Shown: positions 8,017 through 15,921 of the stretch, piece by piece | How the letters are laid out: the number at the start of each line of letters is the position of its first letter | Numbering within the stretch: position 1 is the stretch's first letter | Program-made: the position numbers and the translations under genes | The notes under the pieces: model-generated | The model's input: only the letters and a program-made list of their open reading frames with translations | The model's database searches: none | Told to the model about the DNA's origin: nothing | From: Limibacterium fermenti | Lineage (GTDB): Bacteria; Bacteroidota; Bacteroidia; Bacteroidales; Dysgonomonadaceae | Assembly (NCBI RefSeq): GCF_041902845.1 | Contig: NZ_CP159486.1 | Location: forward strand, 434,001 to 498,000 | DNA: 64,000 nucleotides | Direction: 5' to 3'

Positions 8017-8137
8017 TTTTAATGAATATAATGTCTAATAAATAAAGGAAGTTAAAGCGATCATTCGGCGATTAGTGGTAGTTTAGCTTCTTAAATTCAA
8101 ATCATTATTTTAAGGAGGGAGAGAAGTTTATATTCTG

Positions 8138-8396
8138 GAGATCATGACGCTGTTACGCAAGTCAAAGGATCATATGCTGAGACAATGAAGGGGCTATATA
8201 ATTTTGCCTGTAAATTTATTTCTGATTGGAAAGTGAAGTATTTGGAGTGTTGTGAAAACTGTTCAAAAAAGATGAATGTTGTGGTTTATTTTCAACAGCC
8301 AAAAAGCAAGGCGAAGAATATACGACCGTAATAGAAAAAACCGGTTATCGAGTTTTTTTAGAATTAAAAGATCAGAGAATTGTGTTAAATAAATGA
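8138..8396 (+). pseudogene. 3' relic of an unidentified gene, frameshifted
   Basis: A coding-looking stretch reads GDHDAVTQVKGSYAETMKGL onward to about 8330, after which the same protein appears to continue in another frame (EYTTVIEKTGYRVFLELKDQ) to a TGA at 8394-8396. No start codon or N-terminal part is found: the upstream side is occupied by the IS5 element. Amino-acid composition and continuity across the frame change suggest a broken real gene rather than noise. The family is not recognised. Confidence 0.35.
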
Positions 8397-8447
8397 GGCT
8401 TTACAACGAAAACGATCTGTTAATTGAAAGCATTATGCCCAAAACGC

Positions 8448-8674
8448 GAAAGACGAAGCGGAGAATGTATTATCGGGCGAACAAATCATCGCCAACGGCA
8501 CCCGTAATTGCTTTGTGAGAACTCAACCCCGGTAAGTTAGTGGTCGCAGACGGTTTGGAAGACCTCTTAATCGTGGATACGGAAGATGTATTGCTCATCT
8601 GCCCGAGAACCGGTGAAGGGCGGGTGAAACAGATCATAGAGGGAGCGGTATCACGGAAAAAGGGATATGCGTAA
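8448..8674 (+). pseudogene. manC: Degraded second copy of the manC 3' end
   Basis: About 225 bp align base for base with the last part of the intact manC (about 6793-7019), including the shared stretch coding for VVADGLEDLLIVDT. I estimate identity in the high eighties of percent. A short deletion around 8515 (TTTGTGAGAACTC against TTTTGTAAAAGAACTG) destroys the reading frame. The divergence is too great for a recent duplication, so this is the tail of a former paralogous manC rather than a copy made by the adjacent insertion. Confidence 0.85.
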
Positions 8675-8696
8675 TCTTAGTATAACTTTATTTACG

Positions 8697-8704
8697 TATC
8701 TTTG
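8697..8704 (+). promoter_or_regulatory. -7 element of the DUF262 operon
   Basis: TATCTTTG, an exact match to TAnnTTTG, lies 25 bp upstream of the ATG at 8730. It argues against an upstream ATG at 8667 and for 8730 as the true start. Confidence 0.6.
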
Positions 8705-8729
8705 CGGGAGACATTTACAAACAGGCGAC

Positions 8730-9899
8730 ATGACGGAGGATAAACATCAATCGGAAATTGAAAATAATTCCGTACCGGAAGAAGACCGGCTTCTGGAAAA
8801 TGAATCGGGATTAAACATGAACGATGAAAGCGATTCACTGAGCATCTATCCCAACGCCGAAGTGCGTGTTGAAAAGGTTCAATACAGTGTTTTGCACTTA
8901 AAACGTTTATACGAAGATCGTAAGGAATTGATCCTTAACCCGAGCTTCCAGAGAAAAGACGTATGGAAGGGAAAACAGGGTTCCGAATTGATCGAGTCGA
9001 TATTAATGGGTATACCTATTCCCATCATGTATTTTTTCGAAACGCCGGACGGGCGGAAACAAGTGGTGGACGGGCGACAGAGAATCACAACTATTCTCGA
9101 CTTCCTGAATGATAAATTTCGATTAAAGGATTTGAAAATCCTTCGTGAACTGAATGGCTCGAATTTTTCTAACCTCGATACTAAATTACAGGGCATTTTT
9201 GAAGATTACCAACTCTACGTATATGTCATTCAACCTCCTACGCCGGAACGGGTGAAGTACGATATTTTCGATCGCGTGAACAGGGGTGGAACCCACCTCA
9301 ATAATCAGGAAATGCGAAATGCCTTGTACGGAGGGAAAGCGACCGAATTGCTGAAAGAATTAAGCGAATCGGAGGCTTTTCTAAAGGCTACCGAAAAAGG
9401 AGTCGAACCTTCCAGAATGAAGGATCAATATATTATTTTGCGGGCATTGGCTTTTCTCCTCTGGTTGAACGGCGACTTGAAAGGTATAAAAGGTATGGAG
9501 CCAATCGAATACAAAAGCGATATCGATGATTTTCTGGCGAAAGTGATGATCGCGTTGAATGCTCATTTGGATGAGGAGGCGATACAAACGGTCCGGAATA
9601 AGTTCTTATCTGCAATGGAAAGGATTCATAGAATCTTGGGAAGGGAGGCTTTTCGCTTCGAACCGAAAGAAAGCGGAACGCGCAGGCCGATAAATATGCT
9701 TTTATTCGAAACGTTGACTTATGTGTTTACTTTTGAAGAGGTGGAAAAGAAAAAAATCCGGCCTTTGATTAAGGAATGGAAAAGAGATATCGACAAAACG
9801 GGTGGCGCGTTTAGGGAAAGTGTCGATGCAACCTCCAGTGTCGTCGCTAGATTTAAAGATGCTGAAGCCTTACTGGATAGAATAAAAAAGCTTGAATGA
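8730..9899 (+). CDS. DUF262 (ParB/GmrS-like) protein, first gene of a candidate defence operon
   Basis: 389 aa from the ATG at 8730, chosen because the -7 element TATCTTTG lies between it and the alternative ATG at 8667. The N-terminal half is a DUF262 domain, the ParB-like fold also found in GmrSD-type modification-dependent restriction: LNPSFQRKDVWKG, ILMGIPIPIMYF and the hallmark VVDGRQR with D114-R118. RVNRGGTHLNNQEMRNALYG is a second conserved block. DUF262 domains are NTP-dependent and are thought to drive DNA cleavage. The C-terminal half is helical and has no HNH (GmrD/DUF1524) domain, so the effector would have to be supplied by a partner. The gene overlaps the next by 4 bp. Confidence 0.85.
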   Translation: MTEDKHQSEIENNSVPEEDRLLENESGLNMNDESDSLSIYPNAEVRVEKVQYSVLHLKRLYEDRKELILNPSFQRKDVWKGKQGSELIESILMGIPIPIMYFFETPDGRKQVVDGRQRITTILDFLNDKFRLKDLKILRELNGSNFSNLDTKLQGIFEDYQLYVYVIQPPTPERVKYDIFDRVNRGGTHLNNQEMRNALYGGKATELLKELSESEAFLKATEKGVEPSRMKDQYIILRALAFLLWLNGDLKGIKGMEPIEYKSDIDDFLAKVMIALNAHLDEEAIQTVRNKFLSAMERIHRILGREAFRFEPKESGTRRPINMLLFETLTYVFTFEEVEKKKIRPLIKEWKRDIDKTGGAFRESVDATSSVVARFKDAEALLDRIKKLE

Positions 9900-10906
9900 T
9901 GATCGATAAGATAGAAATAAAAAATTATAAGTGTATAGCGAATGAAGTGATAACAGGCTATCCGCTTACGGTGATTACCGGATTGAACTCAACCGGGAAA
10001 TCAAGCGTATTGCAAGCGGTTTTGCTGTTGAACAAAACCATGACGAAGAACGGGGCTATTTATTTATCGAAATTGCCGTCGGCTTTCACGACTATTCGAA
10101 ACAGATACGAAAATGCAAAAGAGATCAGTATTTGCCTGACAATGGATACAAAGGAAACCGTTTGGCATATGTCGGACACAGGAGAAATCTCTACTGATGG
10201 GCAAAAGATGGATTTGGAAATCGAAAAAAACCTATTTTACTTATCTGCCAATCGAACAGGTACGGAGGCAATCTCTTCGGTATCATCCCAGGCGAAGGCG
10301 GGCATTCAGGGTGAGTTCTTGTTGGGTACGTTTGAAAAGGAAAAGTCGACTCCGGTCATCCCCGCTTTGATAAAAGAATCTGCCTCATCGACTTTGGCCG
10401 TTCAACTCAATTACTGGCTTAGTTATATATTGGGAATAAAATTGGAGTTGAGTACCGAGCTTCGTACGGAATTGGATGTACAAACCAGCTATAAAAGTGA
10501 CGGCATTGCAAGCTTGGATCCTTCGCAACTGGGGGCCGGTGTAGGTTATTTGACGAAAATCCTTATTCTTTGCCTGCGCGCCCGTGAAAATTATGTGTTG
10601 ATGATTGAAAATCCTGAAATTCATTTGCATCCTGCGGCGCAAGCGCGTTTAGGCGAGTTCTTTGCTTTTATTGCCCGTGCAGGGATTCAATTATTTATAG
10701 AAACCCATTGCGACCATTTAATCAATAAAATTCGTTATGAGGTATACAAAAAACGGTTAGAGGCATCGGCGGTAGGCTTTTTCTACAAAGAGAGCATTCG
10801 TTCTCCTTTTCTGAAAATATCCATCCTCCCAAATGGTAAGTTCGATAAAGATTTTCCCGCCGGATTTTTTGATGCCACATTAGGGGAATTGATAGAAATA
10901 GAGTGA
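9896..10906 (+). CDS. AAA ATPase (SMC/ABC-like, DUF3696-type), second gene of the operon
   Basis: 336 aa, complete. Walker A is GLNSTGKSS (G29-S37). Walker B is YVLMIENPEIHLHP with the acidic E238, and the H-loop is FIETHCDHL. This two-lobe architecture, with an N-terminal IEIKNYKCI strand-helix, is typical of the AAA_21/DUF3696 ATPases found next to nucleases in defence islands. The start overlaps the DUF262 stop (ATGATGA) and the next gene begins 1 bp after its stop, so the three proteins are made together. It probably acts as the ATP-dependent sensor or clamp of the complex. Its exact role is inferred. Confidence 0.88.
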   Translation: MMIDKIEIKNYKCIANEVITGYPLTVITGLNSTGKSSVLQAVLLLNKTMTKNGAIYLSKLPSAFTTIRNRYENAKEISICLTMDTKETVWHMSDTGEISTDGQKMDLEIEKNLFYLSANRTGTEAISSVSSQAKAGIQGEFLLGTFEKEKSTPVIPALIKESASSTLAVQLNYWLSYILGIKLELSTELRTELDVQTSYKSDGIASLDPSQLGAGVGYLTKILILCLRARENYVLMIENPEIHLHPAAQARLGEFFAFIARAGIQLFIETHCDHLINKIRYEVYKKRLEASAVGFFYKESIRSPFLKISILPNGKFDKDFPAGFFDATLGELIEIE

Positions 10907-10907
10907 C

Positions 10908-11645
10908 ATGATACCATACGGCTTAGTTTTAAGCGACGATCTTCAAAAAGCATATCTTGATTTTAAGAATAAAGGTGATTTCGATCAGGATAGGGTTGCA
11001 CGGATTTTTCACTACTATAAAGGAACTTTTTTGACTAATACCGCCCAGTTGAAGCGGATTGGCGCGAAGGTGTCTCCTGCAATGGAAAGGCAATTGCAGG
11101 GTGCGGGATACACCACCCAATCGTTGGAGGATTTAGCCGGAAAGACTGTATATAAAATCATTCTTTCAAGCGATAAGGATGTGTTCCCTTATGTGAACAT
11201 TTATGACGATACGATAGAGAACAACCTTTCGGGATGTTTCGCGAGAGGAGATAACAGGGAGAAGGCTATTGAACATATACGGGCTTTATGTAAAAACGCG
11301 AAGATGGTTTGCTTATACGATAAATACATTGTGAGGAAGGGAACTGAAAACGGCAATCAGGAAAATCTGAAAATGATCGCGTCGCTCTTTCCCAAAAAGG
11401 CGCTCTGTATTGTTTATCAAGAGGGGCACTTAGAGCTGGACGATGAGAATTTTCTTAAAAGCGCTTGTGACAAATGGACGTTTGAGAGAAAAACAACGAT
11501 TCGCGAACATCATGATCGTTATTTGATTATAGATGATAAAATTGAAATCATACTCACAAGCGGTTTTTCCTCTTTGCGCGATGTGACAAAGGAATTTACT
11601 TATATTATTCGTCCTGTTTATCACAATCGTTTCGAATCCCTGTAA
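10908..11645 (+). CDS. PLD-like putative effector, third gene of the operon
   Basis: 245 aa. The N-terminal 100 residues are not recognised. The C-terminal half looks like a divergent phospholipase D/nuclease domain. HHDRYLIIDD (201-210) fits H-x-K-x4-D with Arg in place of Lys (H202, R204, D209) and is followed by SGFSSL, where PLD enzymes have GSxN. Upstream strands (KMVCLYDKYI, ALCIVYQEG) match the alternating beta/alpha order of that fold. Only one HKD-type motif is present, so a dimer would be needed, as in single-motif PLD nucleases. Position as the last gene of a tight operon with DUF262 and an ATPase suggests it is the effector. The catalytic role is inferred. Confidence 0.6.
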   Translation: MIPYGLVLSDDLQKAYLDFKNKGDFDQDRVARIFHYYKGTFLTNTAQLKRIGAKVSPAMERQLQGAGYTTQSLEDLAGKTVYKIILSSDKDVFPYVNIYDDTIENNLSGCFARGDNREKAIEHIRALCKNAKMVCLYDKYIVRKGTENGNQENLKMIASLFPKKALCIVYQEGHLELDDENFLKSACDKWTFERKTTIREHHDRYLIIDDKIEIILTSGFSSLRDVTKEFTYIIRPVYHNRFESL

Positions 11646-11656
11646 TCCGTCACAGG

Positions 11657-11780
11657 ATGTCCTTTGCCCAAGAACGAGTGAGAGCCGAGCATCCCGGATT
11701 GGTAGGCTGAGCCATCTGGAAAAATCTACAGGAAAAAGGCTATACCAGTCTGATAGGCCGTTCACATAGCGATATTTGTA
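11657..11780 (+). pseudogene. fcl: 5' relic of GDP-L-fucose synthase (fcl/wcaG)
   Basis: The translation from about 11657 reads AEHPGLVG, a stop, then AIWKNLQEKGYTSLIGRSHS. This matches the Rossmann start of GDP-L-fucose synthases (AGHRGLVGSAI, then KGYTNIIGRTH) with a TCA-to-TGA-type stop at the Ser codon and degraded flanks. Only about 40 codons of a protein near 315 residues remain. GDP-fucose synthase uses the product of the manC pathway, so the relic fits the neighbouring manC and manC remnant. Confidence 0.65.
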
Positions 11781-11828
11781 AATCGAAATGTTTTAGGGTT
11801 ATATCTATAAAAAGTCTTGTAAAAACAA

Positions 11829-11836
11829 TATCTTTG
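11829..11836 (+). promoter_or_regulatory. -7 element before the AAA_14 relic
   Basis: TATCTTTG, an exact TAnnTTTG match, lies 18 bp before the ATG at 11855. It now drives only a broken gene. Confidence 0.45.
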
Positions 11837-11854
11837 AGGGCATAACCCGAAAAA

Positions 11855-12396
11855 ATGGTTGTAAGAGAGTCCTACATAGAGCAATTAAAACCCTTTATCG
11901 ACAAACCGTTGATAAAGATATTGACCGGCATCCGAAGAAGTGGAAAATCAACCGTCTTAATGATGTTGAGGGATGTATCAGTGTCGAGAGGAGTAAAGCC
12001 GGGACAAATCCTATCAATCAATTTCGAGAGTTTCGCCTATTCGCATTTGACTTCTGCGGAAGAGCTTTATCGATACATTGCTTCGTTCGTTCGCCCCGGT
12101 AACAGATTACCTTTTATTGAATGAGATAGAGGAAGTGACGCAATATTCGTGATATAGAGTTATTGGAGCGGGTAATAAAATATGCTTTTGATAATATCGG
12201 AAAATATTATTTTTCCGGAACTTAAAAGAAGCGGCTATCAGGTATTTGTCGGTAAACTAGATACGAAAGAGAGTTTTCCCCTTTATTGTCTGTTGAAGAC
12301 CACTATCCGAAATACGAGGTAACGATGGACGATTTTTGGAGAGATGATATAGAAGGAGTTAAACATATTCATATCGCGGATTTTTTAAGAATGTAA
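11855..12396 (+). pseudogene. Degraded AAA_14/DUF4143 ATPase gene
   Basis: The first 90 codons are intact and read like the start of an AAA_14 ATPase: Walker A in ILTGIRRSGKSTVLMML, then INFESFAYS. After 12124 the frame is lost, and the middle of the protein (normally about 250 residues) is deleted. Fragments of the C-terminus can still be read in other frames: SGYQVFVGKLDTKE near 12235 and the closing GVKHIHIADFL near 12358-12390, typical of the DUF4143 end. A second, independent relic of the same family lies at 37605-38540. Confidence 0.8.
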
Positions 12397-12403
12397 AACA
12401 GGG

Positions 12404-13345
12404 ATGAAAAAAATACTTATCACCGGTATCAATGGATTTGTGGGGTCGAACTTCACTCACAATTGGAACGATCGTTTCTCGCTCTACGGACTGGATCTCG
12501 TTCAACCGCCCAAAGAGGGGGTGGAACGAATCTTCTCATGGGACGAGTTAGGAAAGATTCCTCCCGTGGATGCGATTGTCCACCTTGCGGGTAAAGCGCA
12601 TGACACAAAGAACCAAAGCGAAGCGAAATCGTATTTCGATATTAACACCGGACTCACACAACGCATCTTCGATTACTTCCTGCAATCGGATGCACGTGCA
12701 TTTGTCTTTTTCAGTTCGGTAAAGGCCGCAGCGGACAGTGTGCCGGGGGATGTGCTGACGGAGGAGATCGTGCCGGATCCCAAAGGCCCATACGGCGAAT
12801 CGAAAATCAAAGCGGAGGAATATCTGTTGAGTAAACAATCGGTTGCGGACAGTCTGCAAAGGAAAGTTTACATCGTACGCCCGTGCATGATTCACGGGCC
12901 GGGAAATAAGGGAAATCTCAATCTGCTTTATAATGTGGTGAAGAAAGGTATTCCCTGGCCGTTGGGCTCTTTCGATAACCGGCGGTCTTTTTGCTCGGTC
13001 GATAACATCTCGTACGTGGTGGAGCAATTGGTTGCCCGTGACGACGTTCCCGGCGGTATTTATCATGTGGGCGACGACGAACCGCTGTCAACAAATGAAC
13101 TGATCAAACTTATTTGCGAAAGTATGGGCCGGAAAGCGCATATATGGCATCTCTCGAAAGGGTTGATGAACGGCATGGCGGGGATCGGCACTTCCTTGCG
13201 TCTGCCGCTAAACCGCGAACGCCTTCGCAAACTCACGGAGAACTATGTGGTGAGTAACGCCAAGATCAAGCGCGCTCTGGGCATCGACCACATGCCGATG
13301 TCGGCGAAAGACGGAATGCGAAAAACGCTCGACAGCTTTCAATAA
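12404..13345 (+). CDS. NAD-dependent epimerase/dehydratase of the surface-glycan locus
   Basis: 313 aa, an extended SDR enzyme that modifies nucleotide sugars. It has a Rossmann GxxGxxG at residues 8-14 (ITGINGFVGSNF), VHLAGKAHD, the FFSSVKAA strand with the catalytic Ser, and YGESK (Y130, K134). The substrate end has RPCMIHGPGNKGNL and RRSFCSVDN. In polysaccharide clusters this subgroup commonly sits directly before a WecA/WbpL-like GlcNAc-1-phosphate transferase and makes or modifies its UDP-N-acetyl-hexosamine substrate. The same arrangement is seen here. Whether it is a 4-epimerase or a reductase cannot be told from sequence. Confidence 0.9.
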   Translation: MKKILITGINGFVGSNFTHNWNDRFSLYGLDLVQPPKEGVERIFSWDELGKIPPVDAIVHLAGKAHDTKNQSEAKSYFDINTGLTQRIFDYFLQSDARAFVFFSSVKAAADSVPGDVLTEEIVPDPKGPYGESKIKAEEYLLSKQSVADSLQRKVYIVRPCMIHGPGNKGNLNLLYNVVKKGIPWPLGSFDNRRSFCSVDNISYVVEQLVARDDVPGGIYHVGDDEPLSTNELIKLICESMGRKAHIWHLSKGLMNGMAGIGTSLRLPLNRERLRKLTENYVVSNAKIKRALGIDHMPMSAKDGMRKTLDSFQ

Positions 13346-13375
13346 TGGATAATTAATGATACCTCATCGCTCGGA

Positions 13376-13481
13376 ATCATAACTCATTTATAACTCATTT
13401 CTCATAATCATAGCTCATTTATAACTCATTTCTCTTATTCACAACTCATTTATAAGTCAATTTTCGTCACTTATTACTCAT
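13376..13481. repeat. 31-bp intergenic tandem repeat
   Basis: Three units with exact 31-bp spacing start at 13376, 13407 and 13438, with a partial fourth near 13469. Each contains two ACTCATTT motifs (for example CATAACTCATTTATAACTC). The array fills the whole gap between the epimerase and the transferase and ends at the transferase start codon. Confidence 0.85.
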
Positions 13482-13482
13482 T

Positions 13483-14436
13483 ATGATCTATTTATTGATT
13501 ATTGCCTTGCTTCTTGTTGCGGAGTTGCTTTACTTCCGCATAGCGGACAAATATAACATCATCGACAAGCCTAACCAACGCAGTTCGCATACGCAAATCA
13601 CATTGCGAGGCGGTGGAATCATCTACTGGATCGTGGCGCTCTTTTACGCCGCCATTCATTTTTCAGCGTTCTCGGCCTGGTTTTTCGCAGGCATGACACT
13701 TATTTCTCTCGTTAGCTTTTGGGACGATATCAAAGGTTTGGGACAAAAAGTCCGACTGTTATTTCATCTCTTGGCTATGACCTGCGCCTTTCAAGCGGCG
13801 GAGGTGTTCGGCGCATATCCCTGGTGGGCGGTTATCATCGGATATATCGTCTTTATCGGTATTGTCAATGCGTATAACTTTATGGATGGCATTAATGGCA
13901 TCACAGGACTTTACAGTATTGCGGTGCTGGTGTCGTTGGGATGGGTAAACGAGTATGTGCAGGCGTTTACACCGACCGACTTCATCGTGTATCCCCTATT
14001 GGCGTCGCTGGTGTTCCTGTTCTTCAATTTCCGCAAACGTGCCAAATGTTTCGCGGGCGATGTCGGCAGCGTGGGCATCGCCTTTTGGGTGGTCACTTTA
14101 CTTCTCCTATTGATTATCCGGACACAAGACCTTATTTGGCTGGGCTTCCTGATGGTGTACGGGGTGGATGCGGGTTGTACCATTTTACATCGCTTGTATC
14201 TGAAGCAAAACATCATGGAGGCGCACCGATTGCATTTTTATCAGATTATGGCGAATGAACGCAAGATGCCGCACCGGTTGGTATCGGTCATCTATTTTGT
14301 GGCGCAGCTCGTTTGTTCGGCATTATTAATCGCCCTTTATCCGGTGATGGGGTGGTGGATATTTATCATCCTTGCACTTATCCTGATGGGCTTCTATACG
14401 CTGAAATTCGGAATGATGAAAAAAGTCAGTCAATAA
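13483..14436 (+). CDS. WecA/MraY-like undecaprenyl-phosphate GlcNAc-1-phosphate transferase (GT4)
   Basis: 317 aa integral membrane enzyme with about ten hydrophobic segments. It moves a HexNAc-1-phosphate from UDP-sugar to undecaprenyl phosphate, the first committed step of O-antigen or capsule repeat-unit assembly at the inner membrane. Family motifs are an early SSHTQITLRGGG loop, the catalytic DD in FWDDIKGLGQK, NFMDGINGITG, FAGDVGSVGIAF and the HRLHFYQ histidine loop. It follows the epimerase in the same orientation with the repeat array between them. The spacer repeat replaces any recognisable promoter. Confidence 0.93.
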   Translation: MIYLLIIALLLVAELLYFRIADKYNIIDKPNQRSSHTQITLRGGGIIYWIVALFYAAIHFSAFSAWFFAGMTLISLVSFWDDIKGLGQKVRLLFHLLAMTCAFQAAEVFGAYPWWAVIIGYIVFIGIVNAYNFMDGINGITGLYSIAVLVSLGWVNEYVQAFTPTDFIVYPLLASLVFLFFNFRKRAKCFAGDVGSVGIAFWVVTLLLLLIIRTQDLIWLGFLMVYGVDAGCTILHRLYLKQNIMEAHRLHFYQIMANERKMPHRLVSVIYFVAQLVCSALLIALYPVMGWWIFIILALILMGFYTLKFGMMKKVSQ

Positions 14437-14758
14437 TCAATTATATTCTCGTATGGTGATCAATGAAGAGCTCTTGAATGAGGTGACGGGTGGGGCGAAA
14501 GCGTCGCCGCGGTTACGAATGAATCATAATTTTCACGATAGGCTGGATGCTCCTGCCCAACGTCTGCTTACACTACTCCCCAGTTGTAGGACAGGTATTA
14601 TCACTTTATTAAGTGCGTTAAGATAAATATCTTCATACAAATTTATACTTATTATTTGGTTTATAATACTTTTCTTTCATTTTATTCGCTGTTTTTTCTT
14701 TAGCTCATGGAGCGAAGGCGTAGCCGAAGCGGAATGAGCTAAAAAAAGGCTCTCCCTA

Positions 14759-15616
14759 TCAGGCCGTTTTCAGCCGTCCCGTTCCACATTGGAAGACTTC
14801 TATCGGCGGTCGGTAGCCAAGGCTCTGATGGAGCCTGTCGTGATTATAGAACCGGAAGTACCCGTTCAATCCCTTCCACAAACTGTTTCCATCGTCATAC
14901 GCATGCAAATAGATGTGTTCGTACTTCACACTGCGCCATAAACGTTCAATAAAGATATTATCGATGGCACGACCTCTACCGTCCATACTGATGCGAATCT
15001 CATGCCTTTTCAGGCAATCGGTGTAAATATCCGAAGTGAACTGACTGCCTTGGTCAGAATTGATTATTTCCGGTGTTCCATGTACCGAGATAGCCTCTTC
15101 GATACAATCCACACACCATTCCGCGCTCATCGTGTTACTCAGGCTCCAGCCCACCACATAACGTGAGTAAACATCGATAATGGCAAACAAATACATAAAC
15201 CCTTTCGACATGGGAATATAGGTGATGTCAATGGCCCAAACCTGATTCGGCCTGTCAATCTTCAGCCCTTTCAACAAATAGGGGTATTTGTGCCCATCCT
15301 TTCCCGGGATAGTGGTCCTTGTGCCCGGATAAAGGGTCTGCCAACCCACCATGCGCATTAACCGTCTGAGCCGTTTACGGTTGATTCTATACCCTAACAG
15401 GGTGAGTAAGGGTAGAAGTCGCTCAACACCATAAAATGGAGTGGAAAGATATTGTTCGTCCAACCAACGCATAATCCCCAAATTCTCCTCACTTTCAGGA
15501 GAAGGGGTGTAGTACAACCCGCTACGGTGAATCGAAAGCAGCTTGCATTGACGCACTATACTCATCTCCGGAGATTGACGTTCGACCAATTCGCGGCGTA
15601 CTTCCGGAGGCATCAT
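14759..15616 (-). CDS. IS3-family transposase OrfB (rve integrase core)
   Basis: 285 aa. The DDE catalytic residues are D130 (VWAIDITYIP), D188 (IINSDQGSQFTS) and E224 (NIFIERLWRSVKYE), with the D-35-E spacing normal for this family. The N-terminal part (residues 10-90) is the HTH_21-like region. The start overlaps the end of orfA by 4 bp. A run of nine A residues just before the orfA stop (minus strand) is the usual slippery site for making the OrfAB fusion by -1 frameshifting. Both frames are intact, so the element may be active. Confidence 0.95.
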   Translation of the reverse strand: MMPPEVRRELVERQSPEMSIVRQCKLLSIHRSGLYYTPSPESEENLGIMRWLDEQYLSTPFYGVERLLPLLTLLGYRINRKRLRRLMRMVGWQTLYPGTRTTIPGKDGHKYPYLLKGLKIDRPNQVWAIDITYIPMSKGFMYLFAIIDVYSRYVVGWSLSNTMSAEWCVDCIEEAISVHGTPEIINSDQGSQFTSDIYTDCLKRHEIRISMDGRGRAIDNIFIERLWRSVKYEHIYLHAYDDGNSLWKGLNGYFRFYNHDRLHQSLGYRPPIEVFQCGTGRLKTA

Positions 15617-15921
15617 CGCAGCTTTTTTTTTAACCAGTCATTGTCAACCTTCAATTCCCCTATCTGACGATAAAGTTCTGCTATCAGACGGTCTTTTTCT
15701 GATAATTCATCATGCCCGACACTCTTTTCAAAGACCTTGCTTCCTTCTTCCTTGAAAGAACGTTTCCACTGGCTTACCTGATTGGGATGCAAATCATATT
15801 TTTTACACAAACTTTCAATGGTTTCTCGTTCTTGCAATGCTTCCAACGCTACTTTGGCTTTAAATTCAGCACTGAATTTTCTCCGACTTCCTTTATTCAT
15901 AATTCTTTGTCTTTTACGCAC
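15613..15921 (-). CDS. IS3-family transposase OrfA (HTH, leucine-zipper)
   Basis: 102 aa. Residues about 11-60 form the HTH_Tnp_1 DNA-binding domain (SRRKFSAEFKAKVALEALQE, then CKKYDLHPNQVSQWKR). The C-terminus is a coiled coil with spaced Leu/Ile (LIAELYRQIGELKVDNDWL) used for multimerisation. It ends in a lysine-rich KKKLR encoded by an A-rich slippery run, allowing the ribosome to shift into orfB. Confidence 0.93.
   Translation of the reverse strand: MRKRQRIMNKGSRRKFSAEFKAKVALEALQERETIESLCKKYDLHPNQVSQWKRSFKEEGSKVFEKSVGHDELSEKDRLIAELYRQIGELKVDNDWLKKKLR

Larger units (their letters stand above)
7048..8096 (+). mobile_element. IS5-family insertion sequence (ends tentative)
   Basis: One full-length DDE transposase defines the element. 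The ends are uncertain. A weakly matching inverted pair (7048-7067 starting GAACCTTAAAA, and about 8073-8096 ending CTTAAATTC) could be the terminal repeats, but several gaps are needed and no target duplication was recognised. Confidence 0.45.

Noticed and set aside
8667..8729. Upstream ATG as start of the DUF262 gene
   Set aside because: It overlaps the end of the manC relic, and the promoter element TATCTTTG lies downstream of it.
11628..11644. tRNA 3' end (TTTCGAATCCC, T-loop-like)
   Set aside because: It lies inside the end of the PLD-like gene. No acceptor or anticodon stem can be paired around it.
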